In this document: positions 53,841-64,000 of the stretch, piece by piece
Layout: each line of letters begins with the position of its first letter
Position numbering within the stretch: position 1 is the first letter of the stretch
Assembly (NCBI RefSeq): GCF_004210375.1
Contig: NC_134827.1
Location: 101,913,285 to 101,977,284, forward strand
Reading direction: 5' to 3'
DNA length: 64,000 nt
Source of the DNA: Tachypleus tridentatus
Lineage: Eukaryota > Arthropoda > Merostomata > Xiphosura > Limulidae
Translations under genes and position numbers: made by a program
The notes under the pieces: model-generated
The model's database searches: none
The model's input: only the letters and a program-made list of their open reading frames with translations
Told to the model about the DNA's origin: nothing

Positions 53841-54486
53841 CTGGAGAAAAAGAGAGAGAGAAATCAGTGTAATTGCAAACTCTGCTAACACGAGTTAAGG
53901 TCTGGGATCCAGAAAAGAAAATTATATGAACTGTTCATAGTGTTTTCTTTAAGGTCACGTGACACTCACAAGTAGTCGAAGTATAAGATGGCTCGAATGG
54001 TCAAATTTGTTTGTTTGTTTTTAACAATCATTTGAAAGGGAAGCTTACATCACACTGGTAAACCTTTCATTTTGTGAACCAATTCATAAGTCGCTTTCTT
54101 CCTTTGCACACTGTATGGGCATTCATTCGCCTCAGTGCTGTCACCTGGTGAGTGTAGTATAACTAGGCTTACCAGTCTCTATCTTTATAACCATCGTATC
54201 AAGATTTTATAAAACAAATATTGTTTAAGAAAGGCAAAAGAAAGAATCATAAAATCTTGATTGTCAAAATTTTGTGAACAAAATATGTGCTGCCATCTAG
54301 GGAGAAATATTATGGAAGGGTAGTGTTGTTTTCTTAAATTCTCAATTTCTTTCAAATAAATCAAGCTACTTCAAATTATTTAGGGGGTAAGATAATAAAA
54401 TAGAATCGAATAATAAAAACGTTGGTGTGGTTCGGTTTTCTTTCTCTTTTTTTATTCTGTCAATAACAGTATTTATATTTCCTTAA
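53841..54486. other. unassigned sequence, probable upstream HR4 intron
   Basis: Begins (minus strand) with the pyrimidine-rich acceptor tract of HR4 exon 1. No further exon or repeat recognised. Confidence 0.4.
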
Positions 54487-54742
54487 AGGCTGAGCACAGT
54501 CCAATGCTTAGCGTGCCAGGCATCTCAGGTTCGCGACTCGTTGCCGCAAAATTACACAACGTCCTTTGGGACTGTTAGTACATTCTTGTATAGACTATCG
54601 AACCCCACGATTCGATCATTTGTCCTTCACGACTTGGCGGTGGGTGGTATTGACTAGCTGCCTTTCATCTAATTCATCATTTCAAGATTAGGGACAGTTA
54701 GTGCAAAAAGTCCTTGAGTGGCTTTGCCCAAATTCCACCCAA
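54487..54742 (+). mobile_element. SINE-A, hybrid or diverged head
   Basis: GGCTGAGCACAGTCCAATGC is closer to the family-D head. The body GGCGGTGGGTGGTATTGAC and TTAGGGACAGTTAGTGC, with the tail GCTTTGCCCAAATTCC, is SINE-A-like. Confidence 0.65.
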
Positions 54743-54944
54743 AATAACAATTTTTCTCAAAATATAAAATTTACTAAAAATACGGATCACATGACCAGGA
54801 TTTCTGGAAGGTGTTCCCACTGAAACATGTGCATACGTTATTTAACAGAAACGTGTTCTGAAATTATAGTCCCATTTCAGTTGTACGCTAGTCAGATTAA
54901 TATACGTTCAGTATTATTGTTATTACTATATAATTTCTAACACA

Positions 54945-55016
54945 ATTTTCCCTATTCCTCGGTGGACTCATCAGATAGCCCGATGTGGCTGTACTATATG
55001 AAAACACACACACAAT
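54945..55016 (+). mobile_element. SINE-B 3' part
   Basis: CCTCGGTGGACTCATCAG, ATAGCCCGATGTGGCTGTAC and an AAAACACACACACA tail. Confidence 0.75.
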
Positions 55017-55402
55017 CTCCAACAAAGATACACATAAAAGTTATAAGTTCAATTATTATCAGATGAGTACTACGGGACTTAATAGTACTGAAGCACAGCT
55101 TTGATATTTGATTATCTTGATAGTAAAGCTACTAAAACTGTCTCAGCCGGAAAAGCCCTCTTTTTGGCGGAACTTGCGTAACGCGGACGGAAAACTGTTT
55201 TTCATCTACCTCATCTCTCAACAAGTAGGAGTAGGATTAGAACCTGAGTTAGGCGGAAAAAAGGGTTTTGATTAAATATTAATTTCTTATTTAATTAATA
55301 ATTTCTTTAAATATAATAAATTCTCGGACATTTTGTTACAGTAAGTATTGGTTAAATATATAGTCTGTTCTTTATTCTTCCGTCATTATTCCGGAGGTCG
55401 CT

Positions 55403-56230
55403 GTTCGAAAAGAATGATTGGTCACATTTACTGATGGAAAACTAGAGAAACCATGGGTAATGGGTACAAGTGAAAATCCGTACTGTTTCAAAAATGTAAG
55501 GAAGAATCAACTTCCTATGGAATGGAAAGTGAATAATAAAGTGTGGATGGCACGTGTTATATTCGAGGAATTTTTTAACAATTAAACAGAAGAATGGAAC
55601 AAGAAAATATGAATATTCTACTTTTGTTGGATAATGCAACTTGTCAACCAAACGTTCAACTTTTAAATGTTCGTTCAGTCTTTCTACCTCCATGTACAAC
55701 ATCAGTTCTACAGCCACTAGATAATGGAATTATACAGTGTATAAAATTAAAATACAGAAAACTGATGCTTCAGTATGTTATTGTAAACATGGACAACTGT
55801 AAGAGAGCATCTAAAATGACCATGAAAATTGACGTGTTAGATGCAATTTCATTTTTTAAGTCATCCAATCAAATGTGTAAAAGGAATGCGTAGTAAAGTG
55901 CTTTGGAAACTGTGGATTTATTCTTGATAATGGCGGGGATTGTGGAGAAGTTGTTGTTATGATGATTCTAGTGAAATCCAAACTCTGACTGAGAAGATTG
56001 ATGCAGATGATTCTGTAAACGTGGAACGTTTTGTGAACGTTGACAAGAATGGTTTGACAGGAACTGATGAAATTGATTTAAAATCTACAATAGAATTGCA
56101 AGATGGTAACAGTGTGAGAGATTCAGAAGATGAACAAAATGGAAAAGACAGTGAGGAAATAGAGATTCATACTTTATCACAAGTGTTGCGTTATATTAAC
56201 GTTATCAAATTGTATGCAAAAATGAAGTAG
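55403..56230 (+). pseudogene. Tigger-like DDE transposase remnant
   Basis: From 55409 a frame reads KE, a TGA stop, then LVTFTDGKLEKPWVMGTSEN, YCFKNVRKNQLPMEW and WMARVIFEEFFNN, then a TAA at 55585. After a frameshift, 55594-55893 gives MNILLLLDNATCQPN (the second catalytic Asp, in LLLDN), VRSVFLPPCTTSVLQPLDNG and IIQCIKLKYRKLMLQ. L-P-P-x-T-T-S-x-L-Q-P-L-D-x-G-I-I is the diagnostic Tigger/Jerky (DDE_1) motif. A further acidic frame (55940-56230) is the C-terminal tail. Two stops and at least two frameshifts: dead. Confidence 0.85.
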
Positions 56231-56528
56231 AAAAATGAACTTCATGAAAAGGTCGTAGAATTGGCGTTCTTTTTTAACCGCGTGAAGAAGCCCATTAAAA
56301 AACGAAACAGTTTAAATTGGACATTTTCTTCAAATAAATTTTAAGATTTTGTATAATTGTGTACATTTTGAATGCCTGTTTTTTTGTTTTTATTCTAATA
56401 AATATAACATAAACAGTATAATAACTTTATTCACAACTTCTTACTTCCCCTGAGTCAAGCAAGTACAACGTTCCGCTCAAATATTATATACAATTAAGGA
56501 AATGCATGTTCACTATGTCTAAACCGGA
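56231..56528 (+). other. 3' end of the Tigger-like element
   Basis: Sequence between transposase remnant and nested SINE; contains AATAAA at 56396. No other feature. Confidence 0.5.
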
Positions 56529-56812
56529 GGCCTGGCATGGCCAAGCGTGTAAGGCGTGCGGCTCGTAATCCGAGGGTCGCGGGTTCGCGCCCGCGTCGCG
56601 CTAAACATGCTCGCCCTATCATCCGTGGGGGCGTTATAATGTGACGGTCAATCCCACTATTCGTTGGTAAAAGAGTAGCCCAAGAGTTGGCGGTGGGTGG
56701 TGATGACTAGCTGCCTTTCCTCTAGTCTTACACTGCTAAATTAGGGACGGCTAGTACAGACAGTTCTCGAGTAGCTTTGTGCGAAATTCAAAAAACAAAC
56801 AAACAAACAATC
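56529..56812 (+). mobile_element. SINE-A, the best-preserved copy
   Basis: GGCCTGGCATGGCCAAGCG, CTCGTAATCCGAGGGTCGCG, GGGTTCGCGCCCGCGTCGCG, GGGGGCGTTATAATGTGACG, CAAGAGTTGGCGGTGGGTGG, a CAGACAGTTCTCGAGTAGC tail and (CAAA)n. Target duplication TCTAAACCGGA / TCTAAGCCGGA. Good reference copy for the family. Confidence 0.95.
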
Positions 56813-56851
56813 TAAGCCGGAAATTTTACTCGGTCCCGTGCGATTCGACGC

Positions 56852-56975
56852 CCGCTAGTTCAGCGGTAAGTCTAAGGATTTACAACGCTAAAATCAGGGG
56901 TTCGATTCCCCTCGGTGGGCTCAACAGATAGCTCGAAGTAGCTTTGCTATAAGAAAAACGCACACGCACACACAC
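56852..56975 (+). mobile_element. SINE-B, well preserved
   Basis: GCCCGCTAGTTCAGCGGTAAG head, GGATTTACAACGCTAAAATC, AGGGGTTCGATTCCCCTC, GGTGGGCTCAACAGATAGC tail and (CA)n. The first seven and last seven bases of the head (GCCCGCT / GGTGGGC) still pair as a tRNA acceptor stem, with G-T pairs. Confidence 0.92.
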
Positions 56976-57104
56976 ATGTGATTCCGCCTTAGACAGGTTT
57001 TACTGCATACGGTTTCCGAAACACTCTGCACTGTAAACAAACTTTCAGTTCTCAGTGTGATTTCTGGTGAAATTTATTTCCCGTAAAGGCAGTTAGTTTT
57101 TAAT

Positions 57105-57228
57105 ACTACCTGATTGTTTCTTTTTAGTGTGAAACTACACAATGTTCTTTTCTCCGTATGGAATCGAACCCTGGATTTTAGTGTTGCAATCCCGTGAGCT
57201 TAATGTTTACTCTTCGGGGTACAATTTT
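57105..57228 (-). mobile_element. SINE-C-like, diverged
   Basis: TGTGAAACTACACAATGTTC, GGAATCGAACCCTGGATTTT and AGTGTTGCAATCCCGTGAG. Confidence 0.55.
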
Positions 57229-57301
57229 AAAGATGTAATTTTTTTTTTCTATAAGCCAATAACAATACAGGTATAATAATTTCCCTTTTAATTATATAAC
57301 A

Positions 57302-57420
57302 GCCCCTCGCTAGTACAGCAGTAAGTCTACGGATTTACAACGCTAAAATCGGGGGTTCGATCTTCTCGGTGGGTTCAGCAGATAACCCGATGTAGCTTTG
57401 CTATAATAAAACACACACTT
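57302..57420 (+). mobile_element. SINE-B, near full length
   Basis: CCCTCGCTAGTACAGCAG, ACGGATTTACAACGCTAAAA, GGGGGTTCGATCTTCTCGG, GATAACCCGATGTAGC and AAAACACACACTTC. Confidence 0.9.
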
Positions 57421-57685
57421 CTGTTACAAAATAATGGAAGATTAGCAGAGGAGGTAATAAGATATATACAGTGGCAGAAACATACAAAACCTTTGATATT
57501 TGTATAAACCAACAAAATATTCGCAGTTACTTTAGTATAATTATTGCACCAATACTTCTTTAAATATAGGATTTATAGAATAATACAAATAAAATCTAAT
57601 CACAGACAGCGAAATTCGATAAGTCCACTCATCTTAGGCCTAACATTATAGTTAAGTCTTTGTTAAGTACGGCTTTTATTCGGAT

Positions 57686-57795
57686 CTGTTTGTGTGTTTT
57701 TACAGCAAGTCACATCGGGTTATCTGCTGTGTCTTTCGACAGGATTTTAGCAGTGTAAATCCGAAGGTTTACCACTGCCCTAGCGGGAGACCCTG
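57686..57795 (-). mobile_element. SINE-B, diverged
   Basis: GTTTGTGTGTTTTTACAGC, ATCGGGTTATCTGCTGTG, AGGATTTTAGCAGTGTAAATC and CCTAGCGGGAG. About 20 bases around the B box are deleted. Confidence 0.75.
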
Positions 57796-58430
57796 TTTTC
57801 GATAAAGAACTAAATTAACACTAAACTTTTGTACAAATTTGTACTTTAGTTAGGGTTTAACTTTATCCTAGTTAATACTATCAATAAATAACGTTATTCG
57901 ACGACCTGATATTACACCCTTTTAAAAACTTTGATGACATTGAAGTATTTTGCTGTACAAAATGTCTACTAAGGTGTATTTGCATCCGCCTTTTGTTTAT
58001 ATCCATTGAAATTAAGTACGCGCGTGCTGACGCATTTAGATAGTAAGGTAGGTGCGTGCGTATTTTCAGGACAGACAAAAGCAATGTTATTATAATAGAT
58101 GCGTCTGCATTACGTTTAAATTAACATTATATTTATCATTGCAACTGATACCATAGCAACCTCAAAGCGTTTTTTTTTTTTTTAACCCTAAAATCGCGAG
58201 TTGAACGCAAGAAAAACGCCACATTTTGGTTGCAGTTTTTCACAAGAAAACAGTTAAGGATTCGATCTCGTGCTCCAAACACGAAGTGAAATTCCGAAGA
58301 AGATTGTTTTGGCACCAATGAAAATCCTTTTCATGTTGATTTTCACTGCAATAACAGTTTATCAACACGTCTACAACACTCTGTGCACTTAGTAGAAACA
58401 ACAAGAACACATATTCTACAGTTATTCCCA
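57796..58430. other. unassigned AT-rich sequence
   Basis: Nothing recognised. Confidence 0.35.
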
Positions 58431-58466
58431 GGTCCGGCATGGCCAGGTGGTTAGGGTTATAATTAG
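58431..58466 (+). mobile_element. SINE-A head fragment
   Basis: AGGTCCGGCATGGCCAGG then TGGTTAGGG: only the first 30 bases of SINE-A. Since such elements are normally 5'-truncated, a 3'-deleted copy is unusual. Confidence 0.6.
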
Positions 58467-58562
58467 GAGGTCATTTTTGGTCTCTGTTTGTTTTTACTTA
58501 TTGAATATGCAAGTTATAGTTAGATTTTAAAGTGTTAATTAAATAGTTATCGCATTCCAAAC

Positions 58563-58835
58563 TCTTGCCCACCATAGCCAGGGGTTTAGGGCGTCCGACT
58601 CGTAATCCGAGGGTCGCGGGTTCAAATCCCTGTCACACCAAATTTGCTCGCCCTTTCAACCATGGGGACGTCATATGTAACGTTCAATCCCACTATTCGT
58701 TGGTGAAACAGTAGCTTAAGCGTTGGTGGTGGGTGGTGATGACTAGCTGCCTTCCCTCTGGTCTTACACTGCTAAAATAGGGACGGCTAGCGTTTGCCCT
58801 TGTGTACCTTTGCGCGAAATTCAAAACAAGCAAAC
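58563..58835 (+). mobile_element. SINE-A, near full length
   Basis: CACCATAGCCAGGGGTTTAG, CTCGTAATCCGAGGGTCGCG, GGTGGTGGGTGGTGATGAC, shortened tail, AAATTCAAAACAAGCAAAC. Confidence 0.92.
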
Positions 58836-58917
58836 AGTTATTTCTTATGAATCTCATAGCTCAAGATCTGATCAATTACATCCAAGTGTGTAAATTACTA
58901 AATGATCTAAGAGTTTC

Positions 58918-58968
58918 ACGATGATGATAAACCTATTTGAAATAAAAAATCTATTCTCAAGACGTCTG
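58918..58968 (+). mobile_element. Penelope-like flank fragment
   Basis: CACGATGATGATAAACC, ATTTGAAATAAAAAATC and TCTCAAGACG resemble the outer flank of the elements at 8128 and 45456. Confidence 0.35.
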
Positions 58969-58994
58969 ATATAATTTGAGACTTTAAAAGTATA

Positions 58995-59064
58995 TCCCAT
59001 GTGTCTAGTGGCTAGGATACCTGCCTCTCACTCAGGAGGCCAGGTTTCGATTCCCGGCATGGGA
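58995..59064 (+). tRNA. tRNA-Glu(CUC)-like pseudogene
   Basis: TCCCATG ... CATGGGA pair perfectly as an acceptor stem. TCTAGTGGCTAGGATAC is the D-arm, CTCTCAC the anticodon loop (CTC) and GGTTTCGATTCCCGG the T-arm. At 70 bases it is two short. One G is missing before TCTAG, the anticodon stem has a C-T mismatch and the T-arm has an extra T and a C-A mismatch. Probably a pseudogene or SINE-type head rather than a working tRNA. A 5'-truncated SINE-A starts 20 bases later. Confidence 0.6.
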
Positions 59065-59084
59065 ATTAACATTTGGGTTGAGAC

Positions 59085-59297
59085 GTTCGAATCCCTGTCG
59101 CACTAAACATGCTCGCCCTTTCAACCGTATAATGTGACGGCCAATCTCACTATTCATTGGTAAAAGAGTAGCCCAAGAGCTGGCGGTGGGTGGTGATGAC
59201 TAGCTTCCTTCCCTTTAGTCTTACACTGTTAAATTAGGGACGGCTAGCGCAGATAACCCTCAAGTAGCTTTGTGCGAAATTCAGAAAACAAACATGT
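59085..59297 (+). mobile_element. SINE-A, 5'-truncated at the B box
   Basis: Starts GTTCGAATCCCTGTCGCAC, usual body minus GGGGGCG, and tail CCTCAAGTAGCTTTGTGCG. Confidence 0.9.
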
Positions 59298-59430
59298 CTT
59301 ACAGTTATGGTATCTGGACTATACATTTAAGGGTTCATGGTTTGTGTTGTTATGAGACAGAGGAGATCCACACTTTGAGTGTGCTATAAGAGAAATGGTC
59401 AACTCATACTCTTTGGTCAGAAACGTGGTC

Positions 59431-59548
59431 CCACATGGCCAGGTGGTTAAGCGCTCGACTCGTAAACTGAGGGAATTGGGTTCGAATCTCCGTCCCACCA
59501 AACATACTCGCTCTTTCAGCCGTGAGGGCGTTATAATGTGACGGTCTT
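59431..59548 (+). mobile_element. SINE-A, 5' half only
   Basis: TCCCACATGGCCAGGTGG, CTCGTAAACTGAGGG, GGTTCGAATCTCCGTCCC and GCGTTATAATGTGACGG, then unrelated sequence. The 3' half is missing. Confidence 0.85.
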
Positions 59549-59683
59549 CTGCATCTATTTCTTCTGCATCGCAGTTTCCTGTCTTCATCTGACTGGATTC
59601 TAACGTTTTTGAAAGATTAAATTATTATTATTATTAGTTTGCAAAATGAAATTGATTTTCACAGACTTTTTGACACAAATTTA

Positions 59684-59966
59684 GGCCCAGCATGGCCAAG
59701 TGTGTTAAGGCGTGAGACTCGTAATCCGAGGGTCGCGGGTTCGAATTCCGGTCGCAACAAAAAACATGCTCGCTTTTTCAGCCGTGGGGGCGTTATAATG
59801 TGACGGTCAGTCCCACTATTCGTTTGTAAAAGAGTAACCCAAGAGTTGGCGGTGGGTGGTGATGACTAGCTGTTTTCCCTGTCTTACACTGCTAAATTAG
59901 GGACGGCTAACGCAGATAGCCCTCGAGTAGCTTTGTGCGAAATTCAAAAACAAACAAACAGACACA
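59684..59966 (+). mobile_element. SINE-A, near full length
   Basis: GGCCCAGCATGGCCAAGTG, CTCGTAATCCGAGGGTCGCG, GGGGGCGTTATAATGTGACG, CAGATAGCCCTCGAGTAGC and CAAAAACAAACAAAC. Confidence 0.95.
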
Positions 59967-60245
59967 ATTTTTTTTGAAATAATGGTTTCTCTGCAATGTT
60001 AGCCGCCGATACCCATAAGATACGTACGGTTCTAATGTTCTACTGCATGGTTATAAGGATATTTTATTGCTTCTTACTGTTTGTCGGATATTGTGATGAT
60101 TAAAAGAGCCATTAATTATTTAATGTTCGATTAACTCACAACTTGAGGGTTAAATAATACCCTTACACATACAGATGGCTAGCACTCGAATTATTTTAGT
60201 GATAACTAGATAATAATTTATCAGTAACTATTTATTATACAGTGT

Positions 60246-60370
60246 TGGTTTGTTTGTAGTTAAGCACAAAGCAACACAATTCGCTATCTGTGCTGTACCC
60301 ACCAGTGGTATCGAAATTTGGTTTCTAGCGTTATAATTCTGCAGACATAACGCTGTGCCACTGGGATGCA
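60246..60370 (-). mobile_element. SINE-C, near full length
   Basis: TTTGTTTGTAGTTAAGCAC, AAAGCAACACAATTCGC, TATCTGTGCTGTACCCACC, GTGGTATCGAAATTTGG and CGCTGTGCCACTGGGATG. Confidence 0.8.
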
Positions 60371-60799
60371 TTATACAGTGCCGTGAAGTCAGAAGTTTGT
60401 AATGTGGTAATTTGTATTTAGAGGCACGTGAGTGACCCATAACGTATTTTGATACGTGAACGAACTGATCACGTAAAACCAAAGCTGAACATTATTTCCC
60501 GCCACTACGATAGAGCTCTGCATTTCAGTGGCTGGCGAGCTTGTGTTACCACAACATATTTTCCGCAGTTTAAGCTGTGGGTGTGTTATAAGTGTGCCAG
60601 TCAATTCCTTGGCGTGTGTGGTAAGGTGCTGCTGTCTGTGGTCAGTAGTTCAAAGTTTGTATGGTGATAGATAGCCTCAATAACGTTGCCATCAAATGAA
60701 TAACTTCAGCCAGTTCTTGTTCTCATGAAGAGAGATCTTCCAAAGAAATGCCAAGGTTAAAACTACAGGATTAAATCTAACACGAAACACGAACCCGTC
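60371..60799. other. unassigned sequence
   Basis: Nothing recognised. Confidence 0.3.
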
Positions 60800-61050
60800 C
60801 TTACCAACGTAAGCTCTAATCGTCATCTGAGGGTCGCAGGTTTGAACCCCCCTTCCATCAAACATGCTCGTCCTTTCAGCCGTATGGGCTTTATAACGTG
60901 ATGGTCAATCCCACTATTTATTGGTGAAAGAGTAGCCCAATAGTTGGCGGTGAGTGATGATGACTAGCTACTTTTCCCCTAGTCTTACACTGTTGAATTA
61001 GGAACGGCTAGCACAGATAGCCCTGCACGAAATTCAAAAAACGAACAACC
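60800..61050 (+). mobile_element. SINE-A, near full length
   Basis: TCATCTGAGGGTCGCAGG, TTTGAACCCCCCTTCC, AGTTGGCGGTGAGTGATG and CAGATAGCCCTGCACG with part of the tail deleted. Confidence 0.88.
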
Positions 61051-63444
61051 GACCTTACCTACATCACAAAAACCTCTTATAATGTTTGTTCCACGCAAAG
61101 CGTAAATTTGTGTACTCCTTTTTACTAGTTGAGCTGTTAATTAGAAGAAAAATTATTCTCACTCAAACATAATCGTGAAATTTATCATAAATAATTATTG
61201 ATGAATACGCAGTTAGGATACGTGTGGTCCGAAGCTCAAAAAGTGGTTAATGGTGATTAAAATGGCCGACTATCAAACACGTTGGATTTTACTAATATTT
61301 TTGTTTTTGGATCTTAACTTTACAACACATAAACGTATGTCATCTATATTTGATGGGTCCGTGCATCATAGTGATTTGTGTACTCTACGTATTTTGTCAG
61401 TGATCCCGATCAAAATGGCCGACTGGCGGCCATCTTAAATGACATGTGTCTGTATAAAAATAATAATATAACTACTTTGTATGGTGTGGATGGATCGTCA
61501 TCAATATAACAACAGTAAATTAAATAATTAAATAAATTATAAAATGCTGTGGTAATTCTTTAATGCATCGAGTATATCACTAAACAGCATTAATTTACCA
61601 AATGTTTATTTCCGTGGTGGCATTTATTTGATTGAAATGTGATTGGATTATTGACACAAAACACGCAAACATGTGTAATGCAAATTACAATCCTTTTGAT
61701 ACAGAAAATCATTAATGTAACCTTTTAAACCGCATTAGAATATAAATATACTTTGAACATTTACGTTCAGTTGAATAGTTCAGCGCATTTCAAGTGTTTG
61801 GATGTTAGCAGCCAGAATCGATTATTGCGTTGCATGGATTGAAGCTTTTGCTAAGCCTAACTAATGCATTTTCCAGTATGTTCCTTATTCATGCTATCCC
61901 TAATCCCTTGAACTTAGTAGTTCAGTAAAGGTCACAGTAGAACCTACCCTGGTGCTCTCTTCATTTATTGAAGTGAAGGTGTGGGAGAGATGTTCTCAGT
62001 GCTTTTAGAATTCCGGGAGAAAAAAAGTGTTTTCCAATTTCATTAGCTTTACCTCAATGGACAAGTTCTCCTGGTGTTAGGAGCAGCAATAAATCTCGAT
62101 TTCTGACAATAATTGTCCTTCACATATTTTAGCATGACAGCAAATGTGTAAAGTTATCTGTTTTCCCATACAGATCTCACGTCTCATTTAGAGAATAACG
62201 CCACCGCATCACAGTGGCAAGACCTGACATCTCAGGGATCGGAGAGTTGCCATTAAACAGTTTAAATCGTCACTTGTTACAGCTTTTTTGTCAACATTTT
62301 ATTTTTTTTTAATTATGTGCTGCCATCTAGAGAGTAACATTATGGGAGGCTAGTTTTATTTGTATTTATTCTAGGAGTCAGAACAGGGTTTGAAATATAG
62401 TTTAGGGTTCGTGTATTTACACTCTACAAAATACACTGAATAAAGTAATTAACGGTAATACGAATCCCTGTAAATGGATTGTACTACTTAATAATATGGC
62501 AAAATCCCTGTGTAAATACATTAATTTCGTATGTGTCATGTAAGCCGATGACAAAAATTATTTTCATCTCTGATAAACAAAATGAAAGGAATAATTTTAT
62601 TGACATGCTTATTTGTATTTATGACAAAAACAAAAACGTGTATTTAATCGATTTGCACGTTTCACGTATATGGGAGGGGGACTTTAACCCTGCTATGAAC
62701 TTTGAATCGCCTGGGTGCTAATGTTACATGTATACTAAATGTATACATTTACACATTGGAACCTCTCAAAATGAGAAACTTTAACATTTTTACCAAGACG
62801 TAAACAGTTCGTGTAAAAACTAACAGCTGAACTCGACTTCAAGTATTTTCTGTTGTGAAAGACCCAAGGTTAAAGTTGTCATTTCACAAACACACCAGTC
62901 CTGTCTATCGGGTTTAGATAATCTATCTTGCATGCGAGGGCGACGGTTTCACAGTCCCAGTTTAACAATCCGATATGCTCATAAATCTAGTGATTTGGTC
63001 AATGTAAAATTGCACACATAACTTGGAAGGAATTGTTGTGGAAGCCACATGTGTGCAAATGATTTGCGTTCCTGTTTCAGGGTTTTTTCTGTTTCCTGGG
63101 GCACGTGCACGCCTTCTGTAATTGACATTTGTGGTTTTGGATTCTCATCTTTTATAAGAGGCTGAAATTTGTTTACTACGGCTGGTGTACGACCTTTTGT
63201 CGGTCTCTATCCAGATGGTCCTGGGCTCCCAAGTTGATCCATATTCTTATGTTTTTCAGAGCATTAATTGCAAGGGAAAGCTCATTCTTAGATATTCTAA
63301 ATCCTCGATCTAAGTGAATGAATATTTTAAAACGGAAAGAGCTGTTATTTTCCCTTCACAAAAGCGATTAATTTTCAGTATCATCACACTACCTGCGTTA
63401 ACCCCAAACAGCATCAAATATAGTTGCGGTACCCGCGTTCTGTG
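61051..63444. other. unassigned AT-rich sequence
   Basis: About 2.4 kb. AAAATGGCCGACT occurs twice (61259 and 61412) and a mirrored GGCGGCCATC near 61425. No convincing exon: short frames at 61250, 62479 and 63129 lack recognisable domains. Confidence 0.35.
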
Positions 63445-63568
63445 TGTGAGTGTGTGTTTTTCGTATAGCAAAGCCACAAAGGGCTATCTGCTCAGCCCAC
63501 CGAAGGGAATCGAACCCCTGATTTTAGCGTTGTAAATCCGGAGACATACCACTGTACTAGCGGGGGGC
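63445..63568 (-). mobile_element. SINE-B, well preserved
   Basis: GTGTGAGTGTGTGTTTTTCG, AAAGCCACAAAGGGCTATC, GAATCGAACCCCTGATTTT and TACCACTGTACTAGCGGGGG. Confidence 0.92.
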
Positions 63569-63734
63569 TACCTGCGTTCTACCACGACTTCATTTCAGCC
63601 GTCGTTGTCGCGTAACATGCTGATTTTCGATTCAAAATCGTTTTAATATAACATATCAATGGTATAGGGAGACGTTACAAAGTAGAAGTGCTTCGCTAGA
63701 CACGCAAATTTTACAATAAGAGATCGCAAGTATA

Positions 63735-64000
63735 AGTGTTTGCTTGTTTGTTTTAAATTTCGCGCAAAGCTACTCGACGGCTATCTGCGTCCCTAATTTA
63801 GCAGTGTAAGACTAGAGGGAAGGCAACTAGTCATCACCATTTACCGCCAACTCTTGGGCTACTCTTTTACCAACGAATAGTGGGAACCGTCACATTATAA
63901 CGCCCCCACGGCTGAAAGGGCGAGCACGTTTGGTGCGATCGGGATTCGAACCCGCGACCCTCAGATTACGAGTCGAACGCCTTAACCCACCTGGACATGC
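63735..64000 (-). mobile_element. SINE-A, runs to the window edge
   Basis: TTTGCTTGTTTGTTTTAAATT, TTTCGCGCAAAGCTACTCG, GTCATCACCATTTACCGCC, GGGATTCGAACCCGCGACCC and CACCTGGACATGC at the edge. A few head bases are outside the window. Confidence 0.92.

Larger units (their letters stand above)
55130..57005 (+). mobile_element. Tigger/pogo-like DNA transposon with two nested SINEs
   Basis: The left end TACTAAAACTGTCTCAGCCG mirrors the right end CCGCCTTAGACAGGTTTTAC (56986-57002, then TG): Tigger-type terminal repeats. Between them is a decayed DDE transposase (55403-56230). SINE-A (56529-56812) is inserted with an 11-bp duplication TCTAAACCGGA / TCTAAGCCGGA. SINE-B (56852-56975) is inserted in GTGCGATTC / GTGATTC next to the right end. 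The helix-turn-helix N-terminal half of the transposase is missing, so the element lost an internal segment before or after the SINEs arrived. Confidence 0.8.

Overview
This is animal genomic DNA: AT-rich, intron-dominated and full of retroelements. The one gene I can identify with confidence is a nuclear receptor of the HR4/NR6A (GCNF-like) family. It lies on the minus strand in six coding exons between about 53.84 kb and 27.93 kb. Every exon is bounded by consensus splice sites and the phases agree at all five junctions. From the first visible Met the spliced reading frame is 829 residues plus a stop. The HR4-type sequence points to an arthropod. The dominant tRNA-derived SINE (here SINE-A) looks to me like one I associate with horseshoe crabs (Limulus/Tachypleus), but that species assignment is an inference from memory, not a search.

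Layout. 0-3.2 kb: a candidate last exon of a plus-strand neighbour gene (393-501), a repeat-poor stretch that could be its 3' UTR, and a 35-bp minisatellite. 3.6-9.5 kb: a SINE, a hAT-type MITE with an 8-bp target duplication, and Penelope-like remnants with inverted-repeat ends that carry a hammerhead-like core. 9.46-13.5 kb: a nearly full-length but broken I-like LINE (endonuclease, reverse transcriptase, RNase H, C-terminal zinc motif and 3' tail). 13.5-27.6 kb: mostly unassigned sequence with scattered SINEs and one GC-rich block (24.6-25.0 kb). 27.6-53.84 kb: the HR4 gene; its introns hold SINEs, a LINE fragment, a piggyBac-like MITE and several minisatellites. 53.85-64 kb: upstream of the visible HR4 exons, with a Tigger/pogo-like DNA transposon carrying two nested SINEs, a tRNA-Glu-like pseudogene and many more SINEs.

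How the parts relate. The I-like LINE and three different tRNA-headed SINE families (A, B, C) end in recognisably the same tail (CAGATAGCC ... AGCTTTGTGC or a variant), which suggests that one LINE machinery mobilised all three. In the HR4 introns, three minisatellites each repeat a short word resembling a transcription-factor site: AGATAAG (19 copies), TGACCT (7 copies at exactly 54-bp spacing, 17 bp from the donor of a DNA-binding-domain exon) and TGACGTC (about four copies). The second is the half-site class recognised by HR4/FTZ-F1-type receptors, so self-regulation is an attractive but unproven idea.

Limits: gene and repeat names rest on reading motifs by eye. No alignment, transcript or database search was run. 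Boundaries of diverged repeats are approximate.
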